Source: Kryptolebias marmoratus (taxonomy: Eukaryota > Chordata > Actinopteri > Cyprinodontiformes > Rivulidae). From it: a DNA stretch of 64,000 bases. The DNA lies in the NCBI RefSeq assembly GCF_001649575.2, contig NC_051447.1, forward strand, positions 619,780 to 683,779, read 5' to 3'. Position 1 is the first letter of the stretch, and each line of letters opens with the position of its first letter. The notes under the pieces are model-generated. The model did no database searches. It was not told where the DNA came from and saw only the letters and a program-made list of their open reading frames with translations. The position numbers and the translations under genes were made by a program. Of the stretch, positions 55,985 to 64,000 are shown one piece after another.

Positions 55985-56696
55985 TGTCAGGATCGGTGGT
56001 TTGTTTTGTTTTTCTTTTGTTTTGGAAGCCTGCCGCTTCCCACTTCCTCCACCAGATGCCGCCTAGGAGCAGAGCCCCTGGAGAAGCGTGTGGTTGAACC
56101 CGGAGACACACCTGTGGCGCATTTGCTGACTGAGGCTGGGGATATTTAAGAAGCGGCGAGCTGACACTTCCTTGCCTGAGTGTTTGTTCACCTTGGTAAC
56201 AAATCGTTCCAGAGTAAGGCCCGCTGTGTATCTTCCCGAGATAATCGCCTCCTGTGTTTGTTCCTTCTCGTCAGGTCTACCTGGATTCCTCCGGAGTTTT
56301 CTCGAGAGAAAAGTTCTGTGGATCGTTTGTTCCGGACCACGACCAGCCGCCAGCTCGCTCCCCACTCAGTCTGTCTTACCTGTCCGCCCTCCAACGGTTC
56401 ACTACCTCTCCACGCCGCCCTGGGTCTGTCGCTGCTCCTAAGTGAGCTTCCATCTGTTCCTAGTAAGCCTTTCTCTCCTCTACATATATATATTTATATG
56501 TTCCTCCACCTCCCAGGAGTCTAACCGCTTCCTCTCGTTGACAGTGGCTGAACTGGTTATCCCTTCCTGACTTCTGCTCCGTGTTTTTCTCCCCAACCCT
56601 GTCCCATCTGTTCAATAAAACCTTATTATTGTTTGCATACGCGTCTCCTGATTGTGTTCGTGCATGTGGGTTCGTAAACTGGAACCAAACATGACA
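55985..56696 (+). mobile_element. Solo LTR D (Gypsy-like)
   Basis: It starts TGTCAGGATCGG and ends ACCAAACATGACA. A perfect 5-bp target duplication ATATG lies at 55980-55984 and 56697-56701. A TATA-like tatttaa is at 56143-56149 and AATAAA at 56614-56619, in U3-R order. It is 712 bp and noticeably GC-richer than its flanks. The 63-114 codon frames inside it on both strands overlap and are not genes. No internal retroelement sequence is next to it. Confidence 0.93.
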
Positions 56697-57045
56697 ATAT
56701 GCCCCTTATGTCTTTTTTCAGCAGTCTATTTTTCATCAGAAAATCCTAGTTCCTCAACATCTGACACAAACCTTAATAATCACCATGCCACTGTTCAAAT
56801 GTCTTTTGCCTAATATGCACTAAGGTTTTTTAGAAATCAACTGAATTGTGGCTTGAATCCATAGTAAACTGTACCAAAGTCATCCAACAATACCACTGCT
56901 CCAATCACTCAATTCAACTGAGCAAAACCCTCAAGATCACAGGCCATTAAAAGAGGACCCGAGCTAGAAGCCAAAAGTGCACATGGGAGAGCAGGGTGTT
57001 TAAAGACCGAGTTCACCACCTTTTTTCCACATGGGCAGTTACAAT
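56697..57045. other. Short stretch, nothing recognised
   Basis: The last part near 57010-57045 may still be 3' flank of the LINE fragment that follows on the minus strand. Confidence 0.4.
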
Positions 57046-57785
57046 TCACTTGAGGTGTGATCTTCTAACAGATGCCTGGGAGCTGTTCCTAGGACTGTGC
57101 TCTTCTGGACAGAGATCTGGGATCTGTTGGAGCCACTCTTCCAGTTTGGGGGTCACAGCACCGAGTGCATAGATGACCACTGGTACCACTGAGGCCTCGA
57201 CTTTCCACAACTTCTCCTTTTTCTCTTTCAGTCCTTGGTATTTCTCAATCTTCTTGTGCTCTTTCTTCATAATGTAACAGTCACTTAGTATGGCAACATC
57301 TATCACCTCTGCTTTCTTCTGTATCTTGTCGGCCACAACAATTTCCAGTTGGTTAGCCATCACCTGTTTGGCAGTCTAAAGCTGGAAGTCCTATAGTATC
57401 TTAGTCCTGCCTTAATTCCACCACCCTTGGTAGAGTCCCCTTCCTTGACAGTCCATACTCGGTACAGATGTTCCTGTACACCAGTGGTCTCCAATCCAGA
57501 CCTTTAGGGCCACGATCCTACATGTTTTACTTGTTTCCCTGCTCCAATACACCTGATTTGAAACAAAAGGGTGATTAACAGGCTTCTGCAAAACATGAAG
57601 AGGTAATGTAACCTCTGAATCAGGTGCGTTGGAGCAGGGAAACAAGTCACACATGCAGGATAGTGGCTCTCGAGGACCAGGATTGGAGAGCCCTGTTGTA
57701 CACTATTCCAGCCACTTGGTTATGGCGATCCAAGTATGCTTTGGAATGCCATAATTTTTCCCATTTTATATTTCCATCATATAAT
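57046..57785 (-). pseudogene. C-terminal endonuclease fragment of an early-branching LINE, copy 2, split by a MITE
   Basis: On the minus strand the reading starts near 57785 (YDGNIKWEKLWHSKAYLDRH, NQVAGIVY). It is interrupted by the MITE at 57482-57695 and resumes to end at 57046 with MANQLEIVVADK, EVIDVAILSD, KEHKKIEKYQGLKEKKEKLW and VVPVVIYALGAVTPKLEEWL. The PD pair of the nuclease reads LE here. The V-I-D-V and K-Y positions are kept. Frames change at least once. Same family as 50205-50648 and opposite in orientation. Confidence 0.7.
57482..57695. mobile_element. hAT MITE (0.21 kb) inside the LINE fragment
   Basis: TIRs cagtggtctccaatcc and, reversed, cagggctctccaatcc. 8-bp duplication CTGTACAC (57474-57481) and TTGTACAC (57696-57703), one mismatch. 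Interior phrases (ctgctccaatacacctgatt; tcaggtgcgttggagcaggg) form long complementary arms. Removing it restores the LINE reading as seen in the uninterrupted copy at 50205 (gtggctggaatagtgtacag). Confidence 0.92.
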
Positions 57786-57906
57786 GCATGAATATACTTA
57801 CCCATCAACAACACACTTTTTTTTTCTCTTTTTTTTTTTTTTTTTTTACAAACATAGCACCAATAAATCTGCTGCATTGTTAAACAACATAAATAAATGG
57901 TCCATC

Positions 57907-58085
57907 TGTGGCTCAGGTGTGAAAGCAGGTGGCTCCTAATCACAGGGTTGGATACTTGATAACCACTTACTCCTGTCTACATATGAGACCCCCAGTGGTT
58001 TCTGATGGCAGGGGGGCACCTTGAGTGGTCTGCCATAATTTGTGTGTGTGTGTGTGTGTGTGTTGGAATAAATAAGCAGGGCAAA
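57907..58085 (+). mobile_element. tRNA-derived SINE, second type, 5' part
   Basis: The head tgtggctcaggtgtgaaagc has a box-A-like tggctcaggtgtg, and a decayed B-box (gggttggatact) follows. The body has cccccagtggtttctgatgg. A (TG)n array at 58041-58063 and a short remainder end it. It is related in style to the SINE at 26517-26810. Confidence 0.6.
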
Positions 58086-58194
58086 TGTGTTTAAGTCTAA
58101 ATCTGATTTAAGGTGCTACATAACTACTACAGTGGTTTTAATTTGAGATCACTTATCAAAAAAGCTTACACAAATCTATTCATATATTTTCTGT

Positions 58195-58505
58195 ACTCTA
58201 ACCCTACATTAATTCTGTTCTGCATTATGGAGGGCTGGAGCCTATCTCCTGTTGGAACTGGGCAAAAAATGAAGTCTACCTAGACAAGTTACCAGTTCAT
58301 CATAAGGCCAACTCAAAGACAAACAATCATACTCACACTCACTCATACAGAAGATCAATTAAGAGTCACCAACTGGGTGGGTAGAAATTGAAGTAGTTGA
58401 AAAAAAACCCACCCATGCATTGTTTGTTCTCTCAGAAAGACCCCAACTGAGATTTGAGCTCACAAGCTTTTGCTTGCATTGCTAACCATTGATCATTGTG
58501 TGAAA
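58195..58505 (-). mobile_element. tRNA-derived SINE, first type, near complete (minus strand)
   Basis: It contains ggctggagcctatctcctgt, caatcatactcacactcact, aattaagagtcaccaactgg, and near the head ttgagctcacaagcttttgc with gcattgctaaccattgatca (reverse of a box-A-like region). It is more diverged than the copy at 20657. The GGAT tail is worn. Confidence 0.7.
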
Positions 58506-58809
58506 GTTGAATGTTTTTCTGATTTTTTGTTTGTTTGTCTGTTTTTACTTTCTTTTTCTTTGTGGAAACTACTTTTGCATACCTTGTGCTATTTTAGCTA
58601 TTAAGATATCAAACCATTCAACTCATTCAGAGATGGGGTGTATGACTTTTGGATTTTGTAACTTTGAACTATTTCAAAATATTTTACATCATTTACATAT
58701 ATTTTCCAAATTAAAATACCTTCAGATCTTTCCAATTTCTTCAGAAATCATTGTTCTCTTTGACATTTCTTTAAACATGCTTGGTCTATTTTTGTCTTCT
58801 TATACAACT
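58506..58809. other. T-rich stretch with a chance frame
   Basis: The 104-codon frame at 58507-58821 is Phe/Leu/Ile-rich and lies in T-rich DNA, with no signal of a real gene. Confidence 0.5.
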
Positions 58810-59290
58810 TTTCATTTTTAGCAAACATACTGCGTAGCTTTTAGCTAGTCTTTTGGTAGTTTTAGTTACCATTCTACTAATTTTAGCTTTTAGCTAGCCT
58901 TTTCATACTTTTAATTTTCATTACCTTTCTGCTACTTTCAACTTTTAGCAAGTCTTTTAATACTTTTAGTTATCAAACTGCTCCTTTTAGCGTTTAGCTA
59001 GCATTTAGCTAGCCTTTAACTTCTGTTCTGCCCTGTTTTGCTTGTTGCTAGCCTTTTGCTATATTTAATTAACTTTTTGCTACTACTTTCCGCTACCCAT
59101 TTGTTAAATAGCTTTAACTTGGAATTTTGCTAAGTTTACCTTTTAGCTAGTGTTTTGCTACTTTTAACTAATGTTTTTAAGTAGTGTTTTGCTTCTTTTA
59201 GCTTATAGCTATTGTTCTGCTTCTTTTAGCTTTATCAAATTTAACAACTCAGTTTCAGCTTTGTCTGCAAATTTTAGCTAAGCCATTCAT
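58810..59290 (+). repeat. Degenerate minisatellite of ttttagct / tgctac units
   Basis: Dozens of short variants such as agcttttagctagtcttttg, tttctgctactttcaac and agtgttttgcttcttttagc, with irregular spacing of about 20-40 bp. The only other region like it is 43540-43720, in reverse. Confidence 0.75.
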
Positions 59291-59984
59291 CACTCAAAAT
59301 TCACACCACTTTAATGCAAAAAATCCAGTTTCTCCATTTTTCTCTGTTTTGTTTTTTCTTATTTTTCAAATGTTCTATAAAGGATAAAAAAGATAAGATT
59401 GGGTTGCATAAACAGTGAAAATTTTTAAAACTTTGTAGCTAAGGTTGAGAAAGGTTAACCCCAAGCTAAACGTGACTATAATTGAGGAACAAAATAAAAT
59501 ATTACTTTTTTTGACTGAAACTAGTCCTGAGGTATTCTCTAGCAGCTTCAGTTTGAAGCAAGCAGAAAGGATGAGAGGGTAAAAGGGGCCAGCTCAGACT
59601 AATTGCCTAAGCAGTAGATCAATACCTGAGCCAAGAAGCAAAGACCAAAGCTCAATGATGAGACAGCCAATAGATCCCAGGAGTTTGATGTTCCCCTGGG
59701 TTCGGATTTGTCATTCTTACAGGTGCAGTGAAGTCAAGATAGTTTTTGAGAAAGAGGTACAATATAACTCCCATCAGGGGTTGTCAGTCCAGGCAATGAA
59801 GCAACTACAACTCATTCGCCTTCCTATGTGAGCCCTAACAAAATGCTAAGTCACAGGAGGGCCTCAGATGTCTCCCAGACATGATAGGCTCATCTTTAAA
59901 ACCATTAGCAAAAGCTGGAAAAGTCACTGAGTGTTTACCTGAGAAATGTGCACAAAAGGTGTGGGTCTTTGTTAACATTTGTCA
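59291..59984. other. Unique stretch, nothing recognised
   Basis: 59520-59880 is balanced and unrepeated (cagctcagactaattgccta, ggttcggatttgtcattctt). A possible regulatory block, no more. Confidence 0.3.
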
Positions 59985-60800
59985 AAATATGAAGGTGGAC
60001 AATCATGTTTTTGCCTGTGTCTATGTGTGTGTGCATGTGTGTCTGTGTCTGTCCTTTACCAAAATGTCATATAAACCACCTGACAAATTTTATTCAAACT
60101 TGCTGAAAGAAATCATTGAATATACTTCCCCAACTAATTTACATTTAAAGTCAACTTGATTCAAGATGGCTGCTGCCACTAACTGACATTTAAAAACACA
60201 GAAATGGATACAACATAGTCAATTTTACTCATGTTGACTTAAATTCTGCTGTGGTTGTAGCTGAGGCAAATCCCCAACACATATTCCAAGTGCTAAAACA
60301 GTGCACACAACCTTAGAATAGCATTTTGAAAATAACTATCTAGAGTCAACTCTGTCTGTCAGCAAAATATCTCCTTACCCACTGCACAGATTTATTTGAA
60401 ATAAAATGTTATTTAGATGTACCTTTATAACTAAATAACCTTTAAAGCCACTTCGTATCAAGATTGCCAACCCAGCTTAGAAAACAAAAAAAATGGTTAT
60501 CTTGAGTGTATTTCACATATATTATGCTAAACCTTTTTGTGGTTGTAGGTGAGAGTTATTCATTATACAAGATCTTTGCTTGAAACTTTGGCCTTAACTA
60601 TTGGGGGCAATCTTTTATGTCTGTTTGCAAAATATCTCATCAGGCACTGGATGGATTTTGATGAAACTTTCAGAAATTAATCTCTGGATTTACATTTGCA
60701 ACTCATTAACTTTTGGAGTTAGCTTATTTAAAAGCGGCAGTTAATCAAACCCAGCTAATCAAAATTCACCACACAACATGACTATAACTCGTACATACCT
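59985..60800 (-). repeat. HPR repeat copy 16, three internal modules
   Basis: The non-hairpin end (atgaaggtggacaatcatgt) is followed by three rounds of the module. Its marker occurs at about 60059 (accaaaatgtcatataaacc), 60360 (agcaaaatatctccttaccc) and 60628 (caaaatatctcatcaggcac), so the spacing is about 300 and 270 bp. The hairpin end is missing, and the copy stops at a tacatacctggtacttattg phrase like the satellite at 11.5 kb. Confidence 0.8.
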
Positions 60801-61459
60801 GGTACTTATTGGGTAAGTAGCTAAGTAGCATATTACACCAAGTTTTTGTCTTGGTTAAAAAAATCATCATCCTAGTTCAGCAAATCTTTATTGAGTTTGT
60901 AATGAATGTTTTATTGAGCAGCATCCCACTTACTGAGACTTACATAATTGCTTGACTGATTTCTGCAGAAAATATTTCAGATGATAGAAGGTAAGAAGGA
61001 GGGTAGTTATTAAAGTGCAGTTAAATGAGACTAGTTTATACATTTCATCCAGTATGATCTAAAAGCCATTCACTTCAAAACAACATCCTGGTACTTATGC
61101 AATTATTTCATTATGAATATAAAAGAAAGACATGATTAACATGCAGAGGGCTCCTTGTGGAGTGCAACCAGTCATTAAAAAAGTGACATTTATTTTGCAG
61201 TGTCCTCCATCAGTGATAAGAGTCAGGCAGCAGGGAAAAATAGCTCTGTGGTTGGAATAAAATCCTCTGCAGCTCATTTCTTTAGAGGTGTTTCAGTGGT
61301 GTGATATATCTAAATGAATTCTAACATTTGGTAAGAGCATGTGGTATGTGTGGGTAGATAATTCTTCACAAATGCTCCAAGGAAGGTTTAGTGTGGACAT
61401 TATTGCCCCCCAAAACTATGATTCTAAAGAGTGTTGATTCAACAAAAAAGGAATCTATT
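60801..61459. other. Unique block, possible conserved non-coding element
   Basis: 61080-61300 is unrepeated with AT-core sites (cttatgcaattatttcatta, agacatgattaacatgcag). The 60-codon minus frame at 61095-61277 has no recognised family. Confidence 0.3.
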
Positions 61460-62085
61460 ACAGGTCCAGCATTCCCTAAATGATTACATATCACTCTCAC
61501 CTTTCATAATAGATTTTTTAAACTAAGATCATCTCATGTTGAGAAATGACAGTTATAGTCAGTTTTGATCATACATTAATAACATCCACAATTCCATGTA
61601 TTTTTGTGAGATGTCATGTTTAGAGTGTATCTTGTGGATGTCTCTCAACTACTACCAAACCAGATGTTAGCTAAATATTTGTAAAATTGACTAAGGAATA
61701 GTCATTTTTGTGTTGGTTTATGTTGATTAACTGTTGTGGAAATCTTGAAATGGATTTACTACAAAGGTTAATCAGTTGTAAATGCAGATCCAATTATAAC
61801 TTTCTAGAAGTTCTATAAAAGTTTGTCCATTTGACAAACAGAGCTAACTCCAAATAGTTAATGGGAAAATATTAAGCAAAGATCTTGTGAAATCAGTTAA
61901 TACTCAAAATCTTTGTTGGGGACCAGCGTTAGCTATTATTACACCTAATTTTAGATCAATATCTATAAAATTGACTGTGATATAGCTATGTTCATGTATT
62001 TGAAGTTCAGTTGGCTGTGACATCCATCTTAAATCATGTTGACTCCAAAAGTTATTCAGCTGTAGACAGACATGCAATGATTGCT
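61460..62085 (+). repeat. HPR repeat copy 17, two internal modules
   Basis: Hairpin edge ggtccagcattccctaaatg, then ctaagatcatctcatgttga, and module markers at about 61648 (caactactaccaaaccagat) and 61930 (agctattattacacctaatt), 282 bp apart. It ends at gactccaaaagttattcagc, before the closing end. Confidence 0.8.
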
Positions 62086-62994
62086 TTTGCGAGTGTTGTT
62101 TAATTTGTCCATAGTAGATTTTGCCCATAGATAGACACACTTTGCCACTCGAAACAGTGGACATCATTAACTTAGTAAAATACATTGAGGGCAAACTGAG
62201 CACTGAGCAAACCATTCCATGCAAACATTTGGTCATACTGCAGAGAAAATAAATCACTGTGAAATCAGCTGATTTTTATTTCTGCTGTGAATAAGAGGGT
62301 GGGAAGGATATGGCTTGACAATAGTGGCAGTGGGTGGTGGTGGTGGTAGTGTGTGGAGTCCCTGCAGACTAATTGCCCAGAAGATGGCAGGGTCATAAAG
62401 CTACAAGGCAAGTAGAGTGGCAGAGAAAAGACCCCCACTCATAGCAACATCATAAAAGCTAATTACCATCATACAAAGAGACGCCCCAACCATTGTGCCG
62501 TTTGGACAGGAGTGGAGAGAAAAACAGCCAGGGAAAGTGGGAGAGAGGGAAACGGGTTAGAATCAGTGAAAGGACCTGCAGCAATAAAGACTTAACCATT
62601 AACAATTAGTCTCCAGTGCTGCTAATGAGAAAGCCGAGATAATACAAAGAGGTGGGGTGGGGGTGGGCTAAATTTAAACATAAGAGTTTCCATAGTACCT
62701 CCCCAGGGTTCAATATTCTCCCTTGCCAATAATTGCTAAGTCCTCCTAGCCCCAAATGTAAGCTATAGAAAGAGGCAAAGGCAGTAATACCTCCCCTGGC
62801 CTTTCTGGGTAATAAAGTCCTAAGCTTTAGTGGCCAGTGGCTCTGGATAAGCTAAAGCTAGCTGCTTTGGGGTGGGAGGGTACTCTCTGGAAAGAGAGGG
62901 TAAAGTGCAGTTAAACAGGCAAAACAAATGTCCTGTAGATACAACATATAAAGCAGCACATAGCAGCTAGGTCGTGGTGAGAGTGTATTAATTT
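62086..62994. promoter_or_regulatory. Candidate cis-regulatory block rich in TAAT-core sites
   Basis: Unrepeated, balanced sequence. Homeodomain-type cores cluster at 62369 (ctaattgcc), 62459 (ctaattacc), 62603 (caattagtc), 62622 (ctaatgaga) and 62726 (aataattgct). A (TGG)n run is at about 62333-62347. No credible frame. The role as an enhancer is inferred only from motif density; no conservation data are available. Confidence 0.3.
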
Positions 62995-63485
62995 AAAATG
63001 AAAGGTCTAGCATTACTTGAGGCAATGCATATCGCCCACTGCCTTTAATGCCAAAGTTTTAAACTAATATGATTTTATTTTGAGAAATGACAGAGTTTAG
63101 CCATTTAAGTCAAACCTTAAAAATAACGTTGTGCACAATCTCTTCAGCTGTTATGATATCTCACTGTTTGCACTTGGAGTAATGTGTTGTGAACATCTCT
63201 CAGCTACTGCCACACTAAAATAAAGCCTAATATCTGAAAAACTGGCAAGTTATAGCCTTTTTTGTGTTTGGTAAAATTACTTAGCTGTGGTATCCATCTT
63301 GAGTGTGACTGACACCAAAGGTTAATTAGTTAAAGATCATCCATCCAGTGATTACTGTCTGAGAGTTCCATTTAAATCTGTTTGTGATTTTTTTTGCTAA
63401 CAGTACAGACAGGCAAACACACAAACACACATAGACATGGACAAAAATATTAACACTCTGTCTTTGCCCTTGGCAGAGGTCAAGA
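62995..63485 (+). repeat. HPR repeat copy 18, single module with both ends
   Basis: Starts tgaaaggtctagcattactt with a damaged palindrome (cattacttgaggcaatg), followed by gcatatcgcccactgccttt. It has one module (cagctactgccacactaaaa, tatccatcttgagtgtgact, gattactgtctgagagttc), a short CA-rich stretch, and the closing end gtctttgcccttggcagagg. With copy 11 it defines the termini of the family. Confidence 0.85.
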
Positions 63486-64000
63486 ATGTTATTAAAATTA
63501 GCTGCAGAAAAACCATATAAATCATTTCACTTCAGTTTTCTATCAGTTAGTCATAGGAAATGTGTTAAGTAAAGACACAGTTCTTGTTTATATCTTGTTT
63601 AAATTTTCTGCTACTCAGGATACTGGACAACATAAGGGTAACCAGGTAGAAGAAAATTTGTTATATTACACACTTAACCTCACAACATTTGCTTGCTTTC
63701 TTGTTGAAATGTCACCAAAAAGTTTTAGTTTCCAAAAAAGAACTTACAACCTGCTATTAGGAGAAAACCAATGAACAATGAAACAAGTGCACAAAAACCG
63801 AAGAAAAAATGCAAAACTGTAAAGTATGCCACACTTACATTTATAGTTCATAGTTTTTTCCTACCCCCTAAATCCACACCATAAAAACACAAGCGACAGA
63901 GGGCCTAAGGAGTCTACCTGAATCCAGCAGTGAGCCAACAGATTCTTTGATAGTGACATCCTGGAGAGACAGTAAGAAGCAGCAATTCCAGCAGGCCCTG
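63486..64000. other. Unique stretch to the window edge, nothing recognised
   Basis: A 70-codon frame at 63562-63774 has no recognised relative. No repeats are seen. Confidence 0.4.

Noticed and set aside
56063..56524. Frames up to 114 codons on both strands
   Set aside because: They lie wholly inside solo LTR D, which is GC-rich and so has fewer stops.
58507..58821. 104-codon hydrophobic plus frame
   Set aside because: T-rich DNA gives Phe/Leu runs; no start context, splice or family support.

Overview
This window looks like a gene-poor, repeat-dense stretch of a teleost fish chromosome. The evidence is the repeat content: Rex1-like and RTE/Rex3-like LINEs, L2-like LINE tails, several Tc1/mariner relics including a Sleeping Beauty-like one, hAT elements and MITEs, a piggyBac relic, tRNA-derived SINEs and Gypsy-style solo LTRs, all of kinds typical of teleosts. 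Base composition is AT-rich and long open reading frames are absent. I found no convincing host protein-coding exon, no tRNA or rRNA gene and no CRISPR array. The sequence is most likely intergenic or deep intronic. One assembly gap of 432 N lies at 24235-24666.

Layout. 0-1.4 kb: a GC-richer interspersed repeat joined to a 5'-truncated RTE LINE. 1.6-6.1 kb: pieces of an abundant non-coding repeat, here called HPR (hairpin-ended repeat), around a possible conserved non-coding block. 7.1-10.4 kb: a SINE, a Harbinger-like fragment, then a 1.6-kb Tc1 element carrying two nested solo LTRs. 10.6-16.4 kb: a foldback element, a degenerate satellite, an internally deleted piggyBac gene, a SINE split by a third solo LTR, and a minus-strand Rex1 LINE. 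16.8-21.3 kb: a Sleeping Beauty-like Tc1 relic, a unique block, a second Tc1 fragment and a complete SINE. 22-31 kb: hAT, Harbinger-like, SINE, L2 and HPR pieces, several nested. 32-46 kb: SINEs, an L2 3' end with (CAG)24, a second copy of the 0.65-kb hAT, the longest HPR copy, a chimeric TIR element, a hAT MITE, and a hAT carrying a Harbinger-like element inside an HPR copy. 46-64 kb: mostly unique DNA with HPR copies, two fragments of an endonuclease-bearing LINE (one hit by a MITE), a fourth solo LTR, two SINEs and a minisatellite.

The most notable feature is the HPR family. At least 18 loci in both orientations make up roughly 8 kb by eye. Copies share one end with a short palindrome and another end with a tgcc/ggca motif, and they differ in how many times an internal module of about 300 bp is repeated. 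No copy has a conserved reading frame. I could not assign it to a known superfamily.

Target-site duplications read directly from the sequence support several insertions: AATTG, CCAGC, ATATG and an imperfect GTAT/GTAC for four solo LTRs, and 8-bp duplications of the form CTSTANNN for four hAT insertions. Blocks called unique are only candidates for conserved non-coding elements; conservation cannot be judged from one sequence.
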